The translations under genes were made by a program, and so were the position numbers. The notes beneath the pieces were generated by a model, which was given only the letters and a program-made list of their open reading frames with translations, did not search any database and had not been told where the DNA came from. From DASSUW01 sp963774155 (GTDB lineage: Bacteria > Actinomycetota > Thermoleophilia > Solirubrobacterales > Solirubrobacteraceae): a stretch of DNA of 64,000 nucleotides. Location: assembly GCA_963774155.1 (NCBI GenBank), contig CAVZDW010000010.1, positions 434,001 to 498,000 of the forward strand. Direction: 5' to 3'. Below are positions 1-8,032 of this stretch, in pieces (the stretch's first letter is position 1; the number at the start of each line of letters is the position of its first letter).

Positions 1-1
1 C

Positions 2-451
2 CTGCTCTACCACTACTTCCCGTCCAAGCAGGCCTACTTCGCGGCCGCGCTGGAGCGAGCGGCGGCGGAGCTGGCGGAGGCGACGCGCCCCGACCCCGAG
101 CGCCCGCCCGTCGAGCAGCTCTCGGCGAGCCTCGACGCCTTCCTCGGCTGGGTCGAGCGCCACATGGGCGCCTACGACAAGCTGATCCGCAGCGTCGGCG
201 CGGTGCCCGAGGTGCGGGCGATGGTCGAGCAGGTACGGGACGAGACCGCCACGCGCATCCTGGCCGGCATCGCGCCGGGCGAGCCGGCCCCGCCGCTGCG
301 CGCCGCCGTCCGCGGCTGGCTGTGGTTCATGGACGGGGTCGTGCTCGACTGGATCGAGCACCGCGACCAGGACCGCGCGCGCCTGCACGGGCTCCTGCTC
401 GGGACGCTGCTCGGCGCGGTGACCGCCTCCGGCGAGCCGCTGCGGCTCTAG
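2..451 (+). CDS. TetR-family transcriptional regulator (3' part, start outside window)
   Basis: An open frame runs from the first complete codon to a TAG stop. The visible start, LLYHYFPSKQAYFAAAL, is the typical end of a TetR helix-turn-helix domain (recognition helix, then the Y-H-Y-F-x-S-K turn). About 130 residues of helical ligand-binding domain follow. The N-terminal 20-30 residues lie upstream of the window. An internal ATG at 164 is not the start, because the HTH signature lies before it. The ligand cannot be told. The gene is convergent with the SpoIIE phosphatase gene, and repeat R1 fills the gap. Confidence 0.85.
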   Translation: MLYHYFPSKQAYFAAALERAAAELAEATRPDPERPPVEQLSASLDAFLGWVERHMGAYDKLIRSVGAVPEVRAMVEQVRDETATRILAGIAPGEPAPPLRAAVRGWLWFMDGVVLDWIEHRDQDRARLHGLLLGTLLGAVTASGEPLRL

Positions 452-455
452 GGCT

Positions 456-612
456 CGAACTTCAACTGCGGCATTAAGGGAGCGGGTTCGGCCGGGATTT
501 CGAACTCGAATCCTGCCTAGGGGTGACACCGCGACCACGAAGGCAGGACGCGACGAAGAAAACGGCCCCGCCGGCCTCCCCAGCTCCCCTACCCAGCCGC
601 AGTTGACGTTCG
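456..612 (+). repeat. R1: dispersed intergenic inverted-end repeat, subtype A
   Basis: Ends are a 17-bp inverted repeat with one mismatch (CGAACTTCAACTGCGGC at left; reverse complement of the right end is CGAACGTCAACTGCGGC). Inside, TCCTGCCT pairs with AGGCAGGA around a loop containing AGGGGTGACACC. The same core and ends recur at R4 (40924-41070), and the left 33 bp of the core element recurs in R3 and R5. It fills the gap between two convergent stop codons. Nothing looks translated. Function unknown; MITE/REP-like element or bidirectional 3'-end structure are the main options. Confidence 0.85.
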
Positions 613-622
613 CGGCGCAAGC

Positions 623-2296
623 TCAGCGGCTGACCTGGAGCACGAGGATCGCGCGATCGTCGCGCGTGCGCTCGGGCTCGAAGGCCGCGACCGCCTCGTC
701 GACGGCCGCCGCCACCTCGTCGGCCGTGCCGCCCGCGGCGGCGTCGACCGCTTCGCGGAGCCGCTCCTCGCCGAAGCGCTCGCCGCTCGCGTCGCGCGCG
801 TCGCCCACGCCGTCGGTGTAGAGCACGAGCGTGTCGCCGGGCGCGAGGTCGAGCGAGACCTGCTCGAGGAACGGCTCGGCCTCGACGCCGAGCAGCGTGC
901 CGCGCACGACGACCTCCTCGGCGCGGCCGCCGGTGCGCACCAGCAGCGGGTAGGGATGGCCGCCCGAGGACAGGCATGCGCTGAACCCGCCGCCGGGAGC
1001 GGGGTCGAGCCGCACGAGGCCCACCGTGCAGAACGCGTTCTCGGCCGACTGGCGGCGCAGCGCCTCGTTGAGGAAGCGCAACATGTCCTCGGGGTGCTCG
1101 TCGCGCAGGGCGATGGCTCGCAGCGTGTGGCGCGCGAGACCGGTGAGCACCGCGGCGGCGGTCCCCTTTCCGGCGACGTCCCCGACCACGACGAGCCAGC
1201 GTTCGGGCGAGATGTCGAAGCAGTCGTAGAAGTCCCCGCCCACGGTGCCGCCGTCGGCGATCGAGTGGTAGCGGACCGCGACGTCCAGCCCCGGGATCGG
1301 CGTCAGGAACTCCGGGAGGAGCCCCGCCTGGAGGGTGTGGGCGATGTACGCGCGCTCCTCGTAGAGCCGCGCCCGCTCGAGCGCCTGCGCGGCCTGGTCG
1401 GCGAGCTGGGCCAGGTAGCCGCGGTCGGCGGCCATGAAGCGGCGCGCCTCGGTGTTGCACAGCACGAGCGCTGCGAAGACGACGCCGCCGAACGCGATCG
1501 GCACGACGACCATGGCCTGGAACGCGCCGGTGATCATGGCTCGCAGCGCCGGATAGCGCTCCCAGTCGTCGAGCGTCTCCAGGTAGACGGGCTCGCCGGT
1601 GCGCAGCGCGTCGCAGACCGGCGCGTCGACGTGGATCGGGTAGCGCCGCCACGCCGCCATCGCCGTCTCCTCGAAGCCGCGGTCGTGGCGCATGTGGACC
1701 TCGTCGCCGATGCGGAAGGCGAGCGCACCCGCGGCGGCGTAGAAGTCGGCGACGGCCTGACCGACCACCACGTCGCCCACCTCGTCGGCCGAGCTGGCCG
1801 CGGACAGCGCGGCCGTCGCGCGCTGGAGACGGGCGGTGCGGTCGGCCGCCAGCTCGGCCTCGCGGCGCGCCTCGCGCTCGCGGGTGAGCAGGAGCTCGCG
1901 CTCGCGGTCGGCCGCGCGGCGCTCGCTGAGGTCGATGACCACGGCGACCACCCGGAGCGGATCGCGGTCGAGCGTGACGACGCTCATGAGGACCGGGACG
2001 CGCGTGCCGTCGGGCCGGACGTACTCCTTCTCGTACGGCTCGACCCAGCCGTCGGCGTCGAGCCTGCGGGTGACCTGGTCGTCCTGCGCCGCCCACTCGG
2101 GCGCCGTGATCGCGCGCCAGCTGAGCTCGCCGGCCTCGAGCTCCTCCCGGGTGCGGCCGACGATGGCCAGCCACGCGTCGTTGGACTCGAGCACCCGCTC
2201 GTCGTCCGAGATCGTGACGCCGACGACGTTCGCGTCGACGAACCGGCGGAACCGGCCCTCGTCAGCGGTCGGTCCCGAAGATCCGGTCTCCGGCAT
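623..2296 (-). CDS. PAS-GAF-SpoIIE (PP2C-type) serine phosphatase
   Basis: 557 residues. Order: PAS-like sensor (about 12-130, including the EYVRPDGTRVPV strand typical of PAS), short coiled linker, GAF (about 155-305), then a SpoIIE/RsbU phosphatase (about 330-557). Metal-site motifs are visible: GGDFYDCF, GDVAGKG, SSGGHP and LYTDGV. Such enzymes dephosphorylate anti-anti-sigma proteins in partner-switching stress circuits. No anti-sigma partner lies nearby, so the target is unknown. The ATG start lies inside the upstream upp gene (35-bp overlap), suggesting co-transcription and translational coupling. Confidence 0.93.
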   Translation of the reverse strand: MPETGSSGPTADEGRFRRFVDANVVGVTISDDERVLESNDAWLAIVGRTREELEAGELSWRAITAPEWAAQDDQVTRRLDADGWVEPYEKEYVRPDGTRVPVLMSVVTLDRDPLRVVAVVIDLSERRAADRERELLLTREREARREAELAADRTARLQRATAALSAASSADEVGDVVVGQAVADFYAAAGALAFRIGDEVHMRHDRGFEETAMAAWRRYPIHVDAPVCDALRTGEPVYLETLDDWERYPALRAMITGAFQAMVVVPIAFGGVVFAALVLCNTEARRFMAADRGYLAQLADQAAQALERARLYEERAYIAHTLQAGLLPEFLTPIPGLDVAVRYHSIADGGTVGGDFYDCFDISPERWLVVVGDVAGKGTAAAVLTGLARHTLRAIALRDEHPEDMLRFLNEALRRQSAENAFCTVGLVRLDPAPGGGFSACLSSGGHPYPLLVRTGGRAEEVVVRGTLLGVEAEPFLEQVSLDLAPGDTLVLYTDGVGDARDASGERFGEERLREAVDAAAGGTADEVAAAVDEAVAAFEPERTRDDRAILVLQVSR

Positions 2297-2891
2297 CTCC
2301 CAGCCCCGGCCGGATGTAGCCGTTGCCGTCGAGCTCGCGGTCGAGCGCGGCGGTGAGGATGGGCACCTCGGGGTGGGCGCTGCGGAGGGCCTCGACGCCC
2401 TCCGGCGCGGCCACCAGGCACACGAAGGTGATGCGTCTCGCGCCCGCGCGCTTGAGCCGGGCGATGGCCTGGACCGAGCTGCCGCCCGTGGCCAGCATGG
2501 GATCGACGACGTAGACCTCGGCGTCCGCGACGCCGGAGGGGATGTTCTCGTAGTAGCCGACGGGCCGCAGCGCCTCCTCGTCGCGGTACATCCCGAGGTG
2601 CCCGACGCGCGCGTCGGGGACGAGCCGCAGGAAGCCGTCGACGAGGCCGAGGCCGGCGCGCAGGATGGCCACCAGCACCACCTCGTCGGCCAGCCGCGTG
2701 CCCTCAGCGCTCTCGAGCGGCGTCTGGACCTCGTACTCCTCGTGCCGGAGGCTGCGCATCGCCTCGTAGGCGAGGATCATCCCCGCGTCGTCGAGCGTCT
2801 GCCGGAAGACGCCGTGCGGCGTCCCCTTGTCGCGCAGGATCGAGACCAGGCGGCGCAGCAGAACGTGATCGACGACGGTGACCCCATCCAT
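2262..2891 (-). CDS. upp: uracil phosphoribosyltransferase
   Basis: 209 residues, normal length for Upp. It makes UMP from uracil and PRPP. Family marks include the N-terminal DHVLLRRLVSILRDKGTP segment, the PRPP-binding strand VDPMLATGGSSVQA and the C-terminal GDAGDRIFGT that contacts uracil. It is divergent from the CYTH-cytidine deaminase gene, with 29 bp between the start codons, and with that operon forms a pyrimidine and purine salvage locus. The downstream SpoIIE phosphatase gene overlaps its 3' end. Confidence 0.97.
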   Translation of the reverse strand: MDGVTVVDHVLLRRLVSILRDKGTPHGVFRQTLDDAGMILAYEAMRSLRHEEYEVQTPLESAEGTRLADEVVLVAILRAGLGLVDGFLRLVPDARVGHLGMYRDEEALRPVGYYENIPSGVADAEVYVVDPMLATGGSSVQAIARLKRAGARRITFVCLVAAPEGVEALRSAHPEVPILTAALDRELDGNGYIRPGLGDAGDRIFGTDR

Positions 2892-2907
2892 CGAAAACGC
2901 AACCTAC

Positions 2908-2913
2908 TAGTCT
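2908..2913 (+). promoter_or_regulatory. -10 element (TAGTCT) for a leaderless nucleoside salvage transcript
   Basis: TAGTCT lies exactly 7 nt before the GTG start at 2921, the spacing expected if transcription begins at the start codon. No Shine-Dalgarno sequence is present. The same arrangement recurs at many genes in the window. Confidence 0.5.
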
Positions 2914-2920
2914 CGCGGCC

Positions 2921-3823
2921 GTGTCAGCGCCTCGTCGCAACATCGAGCTGAAGGCACTGGACCCCGATCCCGCGCGCTCGCTGGCCGTCTGCCGCGAGCT
3001 CGGGGCGGAGGACCGGGGCGTCCTCCGCCAGCGCGACACCTACTTCCGGACGCGCAGCGGCCGGCTGAAGCTGCGCGAGGAGGAGCCCGGCGGGGCCGTG
3101 CTCATCCAGTACGACCGCCCCGATGCGGCTCTGGCGCGCGAAAGCCGGTACCGCCTGACCCGGGTGGAGGACCCGGACGACCTGCGGGCCTCGCTCGACG
3201 CCGCGCTCGGCACCCTCGTCGTCGTGGAGAAGGAGCGGCACCTGCTCGTGTGGGAGGGCGTGCGCATCCACCTCGACGAGGTGACCGGGCTCGGCTCCTT
3301 CATCGAGCTCGAGGGCGTGGCCTCGCCGGAGTCCGACCTCGGACCCGAGCGCGAGAAGGTCGCGCACCTGCGGGACGCGCTCGGCATCGGCGAGGTGCTC
3401 ACCGACTCCTACTCGGACCGGCTGCTCGGCGCCGACGCGCTGATCGCCGCCGCCCGCGAGGTCATGGAACGGGCTCACGCGCCGTACTCGCGCTACCACG
3501 TCGGCGCCGCGCTGCGCGCCGAGGACGGCTCGATCCACGCCGGGGCCAACGTCGAGAACTCCGCCTACCCGCAGGGACAGTGCGCGGAGGCTTCGGCCAT
3601 CGGCGTGCTCATCGCCGCCGGGCGCACTCGCGTGCTGGAGGCGGCGGTGATCGCCGACTCCGACGAGCTGTGCGTCCCGTGTGGCGGCTGCCGCCAGCGC
3701 CTGCGCGAGTTCATGCCGCTCGACGGCATCGTCCACCTCTGCTCGGCGAGCGGCGAACGCCGGGACGTGACGCTCGAGACGCTGCTGCCGCTGTCCTTCG
3801 GCCCGGAGTACCTGCCCGCATGA
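2921..3823 (+). CDS. cdd: CYTH domain-cytidine deaminase fusion
   Basis: 300 residues, about twice a normal tetrameric cytidine deaminase. Residues 1-169 form a CYTH domain (class IV adenylate cyclase/thiamine triphosphatase fold): the starting NIELKA, paired charged strands (RLKLREEE, LIQYDRP, VVVEKERHLLVW) and the late FIELEG strand are seen. Residues 171-300 are a complete cytidine deaminase with zinc ligands Cys221, Cys254 and Cys257 and catalytic Glu223 (CAEASAIG...PCGGCRQ). The deaminase converts cytidine and deoxycytidine to uridine and deoxyuridine. The CYTH substrate is not known; tripolyphosphate or a nucleoside triphosphate would fit the family. It overlaps punA by 4 bp (ATGA). Confidence 0.93.
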   Translation: MSAPRRNIELKALDPDPARSLAVCRELGAEDRGVLRQRDTYFRTRSGRLKLREEEPGGAVLIQYDRPDAALARESRYRLTRVEDPDDLRASLDAALGTLVVVEKERHLLVWEGVRIHLDEVTGLGSFIELEGVASPESDLGPEREKVAHLRDALGIGEVLTDSYSDRLLGADALIAAAREVMERAHAPYSRYHVGAALRAEDGSIHAGANVENSAYPQGQCAEASAIGVLIAAGRTRVLEAAVIADSDELCVPCGGCRQRLREFMPLDGIVHLCSASGERRDVTLETLLPLSFGPEYLPA

Positions 3824-4611
3824 ACGTCATCGCCGAACGAGCGCCTCGCGTCGGGATCATCCTCGGCTCCGGCCTCGGCGCCGTGGCCGAGGCGCTCGAG
3901 GACGCGGTCGAGATCCCGTACACCGAGCTGCCCGACTTCCCGGCCCCCAGCGTCCACGGCCACGCGGGGACGCTGGCCCTCGGCACGCTCTCCGGACTCT
4001 CGGTCGCCTGCCTGCAGGGCCGCAGGCACGTCTACGAGGGAGGCGATCCCGGCGCCATGCGCGGGCCGGTCCGGGCCCTGAAGGAGGCCGGCGCCGAGGC
4101 GCTCTTCGTCACCAACGCCGCCGGCTCGCTGCGCGCCGACGTCGGCCCGGGCTCGCTGATGGCCATCAGCGACCACATCAACATGCTCGGCGTCAACCCG
4201 CTGACCGGGCCGAACGACGATGCGGTCGGCCCGCGCTTCCCCAGCCTGCGCGACGCCTACGACCCCGAGCTGCGCGGCGTCCTCCACGCGGCCGCCGGCA
4301 GGCTCGGCGTCGCGCTCGCCGAGGGCGTCTACCTCGCCACCGCCGGCCCGAGCTTCGAGACCCCCGCCGAGATCCGCGCCTTCCGGACGCTCGGGGCCGA
4401 CGCCGTCGGCATGTCGACGGTGCCCGAGGTCATCCTCGCCCGCCACGCCGGCCTCCGGGTCGCCGCGGTCTCGGCGATCACCAACCTCGCCGAGGGCATG
4501 GGCGGCGAGGCGCTCTCGCACGAGCAGACGCTGCGCTACGCGAACGTCGCGGCCGGCGACCTGACGCGGCTGATCATCGCCTTCTGCGAGGAGCTCGGTG
4601 CTCGCGGCTGA
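3820..4611 (+). CDS. punA: purine nucleoside phosphorylase (trimeric type)
   Basis: 263 residues. It cleaves purine nucleosides with phosphate to base plus ribose-1-phosphate. Motifs of the trimeric PNP/MTAP family are visible: phosphate loop ILGSGLG at 14-20, GRRHVYEGG, TNAAGSL, base-pocket PSFETPAEIR and MSTVPEVILARH. The ATG overlaps the deaminase stop (ATGA), which fixes the start and shows translational coupling. The 3' end overlaps deoA by 14 bp. The symbol follows mycobacterial usage; the substrate preference is not resolved. Confidence 0.93.
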   Translation: MNVIAERAPRVGIILGSGLGAVAEALEDAVEIPYTELPDFPAPSVHGHAGTLALGTLSGLSVACLQGRRHVYEGGDPGAMRGPVRALKEAGAEALFVTNAAGSLRADVGPGSLMAISDHINMLGVNPLTGPNDDAVGPRFPSLRDAYDPELRGVLHAAAGRLGVALAEGVYLATAGPSFETPAEIRAFRTLGADAVGMSTVPEVILARHAGLRVAAVSAITNLAEGMGGEALSHEQTLRYANVAAGDLTRLIIAFCEELGARG

Positions 4612-5893
4612 GGTCATCCGCCGCAAGCGCGACGGGCACGCGCTGACCGCCGAGGAGCTCGAGTTCCTCGTCCAGGGGATCACCGACGGCTCGCTCTCGG
4701 ACGCCCAGGTCGGCGCGCTGGCCATGGCGCTGTTCCTGCGCGGGATGGAGCCGCAGGAGCGGGTCGGGCTCACCGCCGCCATGACGCGCTCCGGCACGGT
4801 GATCGAGTGGGACCTCGACCGGCCGGTGGTCGACAAGCACTCGACCGGCGGCGTGGGCGACAAGGTCTCGCTGATGCTCGCGCCGATCGTCGCCGCCTGC
4901 GGCGGCGCCGTGCCGATGATCTCCGGTCGCGGCCTCGGGCACACCGGCGGGACGCTCGACAAGCTCGACACCATCCCCGGCTACGTGAGCACGCCGGACC
5001 TCGATCGCCTGCGCTCGGTGGTCGCCGACGTCGGCTGCGCGATCGTCGGGCAGACCGCCGAGCTGGCCCCGGCCGACCGGCGCCTCTACGCGACCCGCGA
5101 CGCCACGGGAACGGTCGAGTCGCTGCCGCTGATCGTGGCCTCGATCCTCTCCAAGAAGCTCGCGGCCGGGCTCGACGCGCTCGTCATGGACGTCAAGTTC
5201 GGCTCCGGCGCCTTCATGGCCGCGCGCGAGGACGCCGACCAGCTCGCCCTCGCGCTCGTGGAGGTGGCCGGCGGCGCCGGCCTGCCCACGGTGGCGCTGC
5301 TGACCGACATGAACGAGGTCCTCGGATCGACCGCGGGCAACGCGCTCGAGGTGCGGGAGGCGATCGACTACCTGACCGGCGCGCGCGAGCCGCGGCTGCA
5401 CGAGGTGACGATCTCGCTCGCCGCGTCGCTGCTCGAGCAGGCCGGCCTGGCGGATGACGGCCGCGCGGCCGCCGAGCAGGCGCTCGACTCGGGCGCCGCC
5501 GCCGAGCGCTTCGGCGCGATGGTCGCCGCCCTCGGCGGGCCGGCCGACCTCATGGAGGCCCCGGACCGCCATCTGGCGGCCGCGCCGGTGGTCCGCTCCG
5601 CGGCGCCGGAGCAGGCCGGCGTCGTGACCGGCATGGACTGCCGCGCCGTCGGGCTCGTGGTCACCGGCCTCGGCGGCAACCGCCGCCGGGAGGACGACGT
5701 CATCGACCCGGCCGTCGGCCTCAGCGAGGTCGCGCCGGTGGGCGCCGAGGTCGGTCCGGACCGGCCGCTGGCCGTGGTCCACGCGGCGTCCGAGGCCGCC
5801 GCCGACGAGGCGATCGCCGCGCTCCGGGCCGCCGTCGGGGTCGGTGCCGAGGCGCCGCCCGAGCGGCCCGTGATCGCCGGGAGGATCGGATGA
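4598..5893 (+). CDS. deoA: thymidine/pyrimidine-nucleoside phosphorylase
   Basis: 431 residues, usual length. It cleaves thymidine, deoxyuridine or uridine to base and (deoxy)ribose-1-phosphate. The family signature KHSTGGVGDKVSL sits near residue 80, followed by the glycine-rich ISGRGLGHTGGTLDKL and the KLAAGLDALVMDVKFG segment that binds base and phosphate. The GTG start lies inside the end of punA (14-bp overlap), and the end overlaps add by 4 bp, so all four salvage genes are one translational chain. It supplies uracil to Upp and deoxyribose-1-phosphate for catabolism. Confidence 0.96.
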   Translation: MLAAEVIRRKRDGHALTAEELEFLVQGITDGSLSDAQVGALAMALFLRGMEPQERVGLTAAMTRSGTVIEWDLDRPVVDKHSTGGVGDKVSLMLAPIVAACGGAVPMISGRGLGHTGGTLDKLDTIPGYVSTPDLDRLRSVVADVGCAIVGQTAELAPADRRLYATRDATGTVESLPLIVASILSKKLAAGLDALVMDVKFGSGAFMAAREDADQLALALVEVAGGAGLPTVALLTDMNEVLGSTAGNALEVREAIDYLTGAREPRLHEVTISLAASLLEQAGLADDGRAAAEQALDSGAAAERFGAMVAALGGPADLMEAPDRHLAAAPVVRSAAPEQAGVVTGMDCRAVGLVVTGLGGNRRREDDVIDPAVGLSEVAPVGAEVGPDRPLAVVHAASEAAADEAIAALRAAVGVGAEAPPERPVIAGRIG

Positions 5894-6909
5894 GGCTCGA
5901 GGTCCCCGCCCCGGACACCACGGTCCCCAAGGCCGAGCTCCACGTCCACCTCGAGGGCACCGCCCCGCCGGCGCTCGTCCGCCGCCTGGCCGAGCGCAAC
6001 CGCCTCCCGATCCCGCCCGGCACGTTCGGCGCCGACGACGAGTTCGAGTGGACGGACTTCCTGCACTTCCTGCGCACCTACGACCTGGCCGCCAGCGTGA
6101 TGCGCACGCCCGAGGACTACCGCGACGTCACGTTCGAGTACCTGTCCACGTGCGCGCGTGAGGGGGCGCTCTACGTCGAGGTCATCGCCTCGCCCGACCA
6201 CGCCGCCGCCGTCGGGCTCTCCGACTCCGAGCACTTCGGCGGCATCGCCCAGGGGATCGACGAGGCCCGCGACGCCCACGGCATCGAGGCGCGCATCATC
6301 ATCGCCGCCATCCGCAACCTCGGGGTGGAGGCCGCCGAGGCGATCGCCCGCCGCTACGCCGACGAGCGCCACCCGTACGTCGTCGGCTTCAACCTCGTCG
6401 GTGACGAGGCGGCCTGGTCCGCCTCACTGTTCACGCGCGCGTACGAGATCGCCGCCGGCTCGGGCCTCGGCTGCACCGTCCACGCGGGCGAGCACGACGG
6501 CCCGGCCTCGGTCCGCGCCGCCCTCGAGCTGCCGATCAGCCGCATGTCGCACGGCGTGCGGGCGATCGAGGATCCGGCGCTCGTGGCCGAGCTCGCCGAG
6601 CGGCGGATCGTGCTCGAGGTCTGTCCGAGCTCGAACGTGGCGCTCGGCCTCTTCCCGACCTACGCCGACCATCCGCTAGGTGCGCTCCGGGAGGCCGGGG
6701 TACGGGTCACGCTCGGCTCCGACGATCCGCCCTACTTCGGCTGTAGTATCGGCACCGAGTACGCCGTGGCACGCGAGTGGCACGGCGCCGATGAGGAACA
6801 GCTGGTCGAAATCACGCGGCTCGCCGTAGAGGCTGGTTTTGCGGAAGATGCGGTTAAGGAGGGCCTGCTCGCAAGACTGGACTTTCCCGGCAGCGCGGGG
6901 AGCGACTAG
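5890..6909 (+). CDS. add: adenosine deaminase
   Basis: 339 residues. It converts adenosine and deoxyadenosine to inosine and deoxyinosine, feeding the PNP. Zinc ligands and catalytic residues of the family are all visible: KAELHVHLEG at 14-23 (His18, His20), CTVHAGEHDG, RMSHGVRA, and the late GSDDPPYFG with the paired aspartates. The start codon overlaps the deoA stop (ATGA). A 41-bp gap containing a strong Shine-Dalgarno sequence leads to the lipoprotein gene of the nucleoside importer. Confidence 0.95.
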   Translation: MRLEVPAPDTTVPKAELHVHLEGTAPPALVRRLAERNRLPIPPGTFGADDEFEWTDFLHFLRTYDLAASVMRTPEDYRDVTFEYLSTCAREGALYVEVIASPDHAAAVGLSDSEHFGGIAQGIDEARDAHGIEARIIIAAIRNLGVEAAEAIARRYADERHPYVVGFNLVGDEAAWSASLFTRAYEIAAGSGLGCTVHAGEHDGPASVRAALELPISRMSHGVRAIEDPALVAELAERRIVLEVCPSSNVALGLFPTYADHPLGALREAGVRVTLGSDDPPYFGCSIGTEYAVAREWHGADEEQLVEITRLAVEAGFAEDAVKEGLLARLDFPGSAGSD

Positions 6910-6950
6910 GCTGCCGCCGCCTCAGGACCCTACTTCTGGAGGATGTAGAA

Positions 6951-8012
6951 GTGCCTAAGCGCAGCCTCGCCGCCATTCTCATGGCGGCTTTCGTGCTCAT
7001 ACTGGGAGTCGTCGCCGCGGGGTGCGGCAGCGACGACGACGACACCTCGAGCGAGGGAACCGGTTCTGGTTCATCGCAGACCGAGGAGAAGCCCGCGATC
7101 AAGGTCGGTCTCGTCACCGACATCGGCGGCCTCAACGACCGCTCGTTCAACCAGCTCGCCAACGAGGGCCTCGAGCGGGCCAAGTCGGAGCTCGGCGTCG
7201 AAGGCCAGGCCGTGACGTCGAAGTCCAACGCCGACTACGTCCCGAACCTCTCGCGTCTCGCGCAGCAGCAGTACGACCTCGTGATCGGGGTCGGCTTCCT
7301 CATGGCGGACGCCGTCAACACGGTCGCCACGAAGTTCCCCGACACGAACTTCGCGATCATCGACTTCCCGCAGGCCGGCCTGAAGGACAAGCCGACCAAC
7401 GTCCGCGGCCTCCTGTTCAAGGAAGCCGAGGCGGGCTACCTGGCCGGCTACCTCGCCGCGCTGGTGGTCAAGGAGAAGGGCGGCGACCAGGCCATCTCCT
7501 CGGTCGGCGGCCAGAAGATCCCGCCGGTCGACGCCTACATCGCCGGCTACCAGGCCGCCGCCGGTGAGGCCGCGAGCGGGATGAAGACGCTCAACGGCTA
7601 CTCGCAGGACTTCGTCGATCAGGCGAAGTGCAAGGAGATCGCGCTCAACCAGATCGCGGAGGGCTCGCAGGTCGTCTTCCAGGTCGCCGGTCAGTGCGGC
7701 CTCGGCGCGCTCGACGCGGCCAAGGAGAAGGGCGTGCTCGGCATCGGCGTCGACGCCGACCAGGGCTACCTCGGCGCGCACATCCTCACCTCGGCCCAGA
7801 AGAAGGTCGACGTGGCGGTGTTCGATACCGCCAAGGCGGTCCAGGACGGCTCCTACGCCGGCGGCGAGGACCAGATCTTCGACCTCAAGAACGACGGCGT
7901 CGGCCTGGGCAAGATCAACGCCGACGGCGAGCCGTTCGCCGACCAGATCGACGAGATCAAGCAGCAGATCATCGACGGCGAGATCACCGACATCCCGACG
8001 GAGGTCCAGTAG
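6951..8012 (+). CDS. BMP-family nucleoside-binding lipoprotein of an ABC importer
   Basis: 353 residues. A lipoprotein signal peptide ends in the lipobox VAAGC (Cys25), followed by an acidic Ser-rich tether. The mature part matches the BMP/PnrA/Med family: VGLVTDIGGLNDRSFNQLA, the FPDTNFAIIDF strand and the VGIDADQGY-like segment (here GVDADQGYLG). These proteins bind purine or pyrimidine nucleosides outside the membrane. The GTG start has GGAGG 8 nt upstream. It heads an ATPase and two permease genes and directly follows four nucleoside-degrading enzymes, so nucleoside import is a strong inference. Confidence 0.93.
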   Translation: MPKRSLAAILMAAFVLILGVVAAGCGSDDDDTSSEGTGSGSSQTEEKPAIKVGLVTDIGGLNDRSFNQLANEGLERAKSELGVEGQAVTSKSNADYVPNLSRLAQQQYDLVIGVGFLMADAVNTVATKFPDTNFAIIDFPQAGLKDKPTNVRGLLFKEAEAGYLAGYLAALVVKEKGGDQAISSVGGQKIPPVDAYIAGYQAAAGEAASGMKTLNGYSQDFVDQAKCKEIALNQIAEGSQVVFQVAGQCGLGALDAAKEKGVLGIGVDADQGYLGAHILTSAQKKVDVAVFDTAKAVQDGSYAGGEDQIFDLKNDGVGLGKINADGEPFADQIDEIKQQIIDGEITDIPTEVQ

Positions 8013-8032
8013 CCGTCACCGAGAACACGCCG

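Noticed and set aside
474..2174. Long open frame antisense-shifted to the SpoIIE phosphatase gene, continuing into R1
   Set aside because: It is an Arg/Ala/Gly-rich shadow frame typical of very GC-rich DNA; the true gene in the other frame has clear PAS, GAF and SpoIIE motifs.
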